This document shows, one piece after another, positions 5,475 through 7,106 of a stretch of DNA of 7,106 bases. Under the pieces are notes generated by a model. It was not told the origin of the DNA. It ran no database searches and saw only the letters and a program-made list of their open reading frames with translations. Position 1 is the first letter of the stretch. Every line of letters starts with the position of its first letter. The stretch covers positions 1 through 7,106 of the forward strand of contig CAJWHU010000078.1 in assembly GCA_913041325.1 (NCBI GenBank). The letters are read 5' to 3'. The translations under genes were made by a program, and so were the position numbers. Source of the DNA: an uncultured Fidelibacterota bacterium. Its GTDB lineage: Bacteria; Marinisomatota; Marinisomatia; Marinisomatales; UBA1611.

Positions 5475-7106
5475 CTATTTTAACAAGGTAATTGGTATAA
5501 TATCCATTTTTTTATCTGCTGATACTTTTAAAAAATATACCCCAGATGGATGAGCATTTAATGAGAGCTTAATCTGCTGGTTTATACCAGAAAAAAGCTT
5601 ATACTCATTGGAAAAAACTTTTTGTCCAAATAAATTGTAGATCTCAACCTTGGATTTAATATTATTAGCTGATGCTATATCAATTACGCTTGTTCCATTG
5701 AATGGGTTTGGATAAGCCCCCGCAATGTAAAAATCTTTTGGATACAAGTTATCCTTTTGCACGCTAAGTGTTGCATATCCATCTCCTCGCATGAGGTAAT
5801 TAATATTGTTTACATGGAGACTGTAAAATGACTCAATATTTCCATCTGGCCAATGAATTATGGCTGAATCCACTAAACTTTCGTTTGATAGACCAAAATG
5901 TACATCTAAAGTATTTTGGCTACAATAACTGCTGCCTGACGCAACGTAGCTAACTTGCTTCGCTGCATTGTGATATATTTCTACAGCAGAACCAATGCCA
6001 AATAAATTCTTCTGATCCTGCCGCAATCTAAGTACAATCCAGTTGTTTGCCGAAGAATCATTCCTTAACAAATGAACTGATCCAATATTTGATGGACTTC
6101 CAACTAATACAATATCAAGATCACCATCCTGATCGAGATCGCTGTATGCAGATCCATATCCATTGTTTGCAATCACTGCACCACATTCCGGACCAGACAT
6201 TGAGAATGTAAGATCTCCATTATTGAGCATTAGAGAATTATATACGCCGCCATATGCGGTTTCATTGTTATTATAAAGATCAACCCAGCCATCATTATTA
6301 GCATCGAAAAAGAAAGTACCCCACCCCATACTGCCTATAATGTCTTGGGTGCCTGATGTTTCACTTATATCAGTAAATACACCGCTAGAGGAATTTAGTA
6401 GCAAGGAATTTTCATTAAGATTTGTTGTGTAAAAGTCAAAAAATCCATCTCGATTTATATCACCAAATGCAACCCCCATTCCCATAACCTCTAAATCTGT
6501 TTGTGACTGCCACGAAACATCAAAAAAGGCCCCATTTCCTCCATTTCTTAATAAAATATTACCGTTGTAATTGTCTTGCGTAATAAAGATATCTTGATCC
6601 CCGTCTCTATCATAGTCAATACTGCCGAGCCCCATAATTACGCAGCCCGAATGCGGACCAGTTGCTCCAATGTTTTGAGCAATTTCTATAAAAGTACCGT
6701 CACCATTATTTTTAAAAAGCATATTTGAAATATAAGTGAGCCCCACGTATAAATCTAAAAACCCATCTTGATTATAATCTAACCATGAGCATCCTGACAC
6801 TCGATCATTAATGATAATTCCTGCTAGGTTAGTTACATCCTGAAAATTTCCATACCCGTCGTTTTGAAATAAAATACTAATCCCATCTGTGGCTCCTATG
6901 AAAACATCTTGATCCCCATCGTTATCATAATCAGCGGCGATTACGGCTCTAGCTTCCATGCTTACACTAAGATTTGATTGAATAGAGACATCTGTAAATT
7001 CCATATTACCATCATTCCTATAGAGATGAATAGCCCCACCGGTCCTAGTGGTGAATAAAATGTCATCCATGCCGTCATTGTTGTAGTCAAATAGACACAC
7101 ACCCTG
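5475..7106 (-). CDS. Secreted FG-GAP/VCBS beta-propeller protein with ASPIC/UnbV domain and T9SS sorting tail, 5' end cut by window
   Basis: The frame is open to the window edge (first codons CAG GGT GTG), so the N-terminus and any signal peptide are missing; the GTG at 7100 lies inside a repeat and is not a credible start. Counting the codon at 7106 as residue 1, 543 residues are visible. Seven FG-GAP-type loops start at D7, D59, D110, D164, D216, D268 and D323, each of the form DxxxDG (for example DYDNDG 59-64 and DLDQDG 323-328), about 51-55 residues apart; such loops bind calcium and make up beta-propeller blades. Residues about 355-437 match the ASPIC/UnbV domain (NNWIVLRL, FGIGSAVEI, LDVHFGL, IIHWPDG). 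Residues about 459-543 are a sorting tail (YPNPFN 465-470, GVYFLKVS 522-529, ITLLK end). It is probably a surface adhesin or scaffold; its ligand is unknown. The stop is 88 bp before the lipoprotein start, so the two may be co-transcribed, although the content gives no direct link to glucan use. Confidence 0.9.
   Translation of the reverse strand, partial: QGVCLFDYNNDGMDDILFTTRTGGAIHLYRNDGNMEFTDVSIQSNLSVSMEARAVIAADYDNDGDQDVFIGATDGISILFQNDGYGNFQDVTNLAGIIINDRVSGCSWLDYNQDGFLDLYVGLTYISNMLFKNNGDGTFIEIAQNIGATGPHSGCVIMGLGSIDYDRDGDQDIFITQDNYNGNILLRNGGNGAFFDVSWQSQTDLEVMGMGVAFGDINRDGFFDFYTTNLNENSLLLNSSSGVFTDISETSGTQDIIGSMGWGTFFFDANNDGWVDLYNNNETAYGGVYNSLMLNNGDLTFSMSGPECGAVIANNGYGSAYSDLDQDGDLDIVLVGSPSNIGSVHLLRNDSSANNWIVLRLRQDQKNLFGIGSAVEIYHNAAKQVSYVASGSSYCSQNTLDVHFGLSNESLVDSAIIHWPDGNIESFYSLHVNNINYLMRGDGYATLSVQKDNLYPKDFYIAGAYPNPFNGTSVIDIASANNIKSKVEIYNLFGQKVFSNEYKLFSGINQQIKLSLNAHPSGVYFLKVSADKKMDIIPITLLK
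5478..5732 (-). other. T9SS-type C-terminal sorting domain of the propeller protein
   Basis: Residues 459-543, containing AYPNPFNG, the KVEIYNLFGQKV strand, HPSGVYFLKVS and the last residues ITLLK. The final TLLK is shared with the neighbouring lipoprotein, although the two tails otherwise differ (for example SGVYFLKV versus SGVYIYEF). Both proteins are therefore predicted clients of the same export system. Confidence 0.82.
5796..6044 (-). other. ASPIC/UnbV domain
   Basis: Residues 355-437 of the propeller protein. The family pattern is visible: NNWIVLRL at the start, FGIGSAVEIY in the middle, ASGSSYCSQ and LDVHFGL, then a VDSAIIHWPDG strand. The domain usually follows FG-GAP repeats, as here. 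Its biochemical role is not known. Confidence 0.85.
6123..7088 (-). repeat. Seven FG-GAP/VCBS repeat loops with about 52-residue period
   Basis: This span runs from the first to the seventh DxxxDG loop of the propeller protein. The loops are DYNNDG, DYDNDG, DYNQDG, DYDRDG, DINRDG, DANNDG and DLDQDG, spaced 52, 51, 54, 52, 52 and 55 residues. Most are followed by a hydrophobic strand such as DILFTT, DVFIG or DLYVG, and then by an LLxNxG-type strand before the next unit. More repeats may lie upstream of the window. Confidence 0.85.

Noticed and set aside
7098..7100. GTG as the start codon of the propeller protein
   Set aside because: It lies inside an FG-GAP repeat (GVCLFDYNNDG) and the frame is open to the window end, so the gene is cut by the edge.
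1..7106. CRISPR, tRNA, rRNA, insertion sequence or phage features
   Set aside because: No direct-repeat array, structured RNA, transposase or terminal inverted repeats were seen; nearly all of the window is coding on one strand.

Overview
The window is AT-rich, and all four genes lie on the minus strand, so transcription runs from high to low coordinates. It most likely comes from an uncultivated Gram-negative bacterium of the Bacteroidetes-like FCB group. Marinimicrobia (SAR406) or an Ignavibacteria/Calditrichia-type lineage would fit, but this placement is inferred from protein style alone. The main clue is that two neighbouring proteins end in a 'YPNPFN'-type C-terminal sorting domain of the type IX secretion (T9SS) kind. 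A lipoprotein signal and a SusA-like amylase also fit.

In order of transcription: (1) 7106-5475 is the C-terminal 543 residues of a large secreted protein with seven FG-GAP/VCBS calcium-type repeats, an ASPIC/UnbV domain and a sorting domain; its N-terminus lies outside the window. (2) After 88 bp, 5386-2978 encodes an 802-residue predicted lipoprotein made of several beta-sandwich, carbohydrate-binding-like domains, ending in a sorting domain. (3) 2851-962 (or from 2884 if an ATT start is used) encodes a complete exported GH13 enzyme of the cyclomaltodextrinase/neopullulanase (SusA-like) type with all catalytic residues. (4) 978-1 encodes the N-terminal 326 residues of an exported parvulin-type (PpiC/SurA-like) peptidyl-prolyl isomerase. 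It starts at a TTG inside the end of the GH13 gene and runs off the left edge.

Genes 2 and 3 read as a small cell-envelope alpha-glucan unit: a surface protein that may bind starch or maltodextrin, plus an exported hydrolase for the oligosaccharides. The isomerase overlaps the hydrolase gene by 17 bp, so it is probably co-translated with it and may serve as an envelope folding factor. The first gene looks like a separate surface adhesin or propeller protein that shares the same export route. No TonB-dependent receptor, SusD homologue, regulator, RNA gene, mobile element or CRISPR array is visible. There is no gene-free stretch above about 130 bp. The families are recognisable. The less ordinary points are the non-ATG starts, the lipobox combined with a sorting domain in one protein, and the hydrolase-isomerase overlap.
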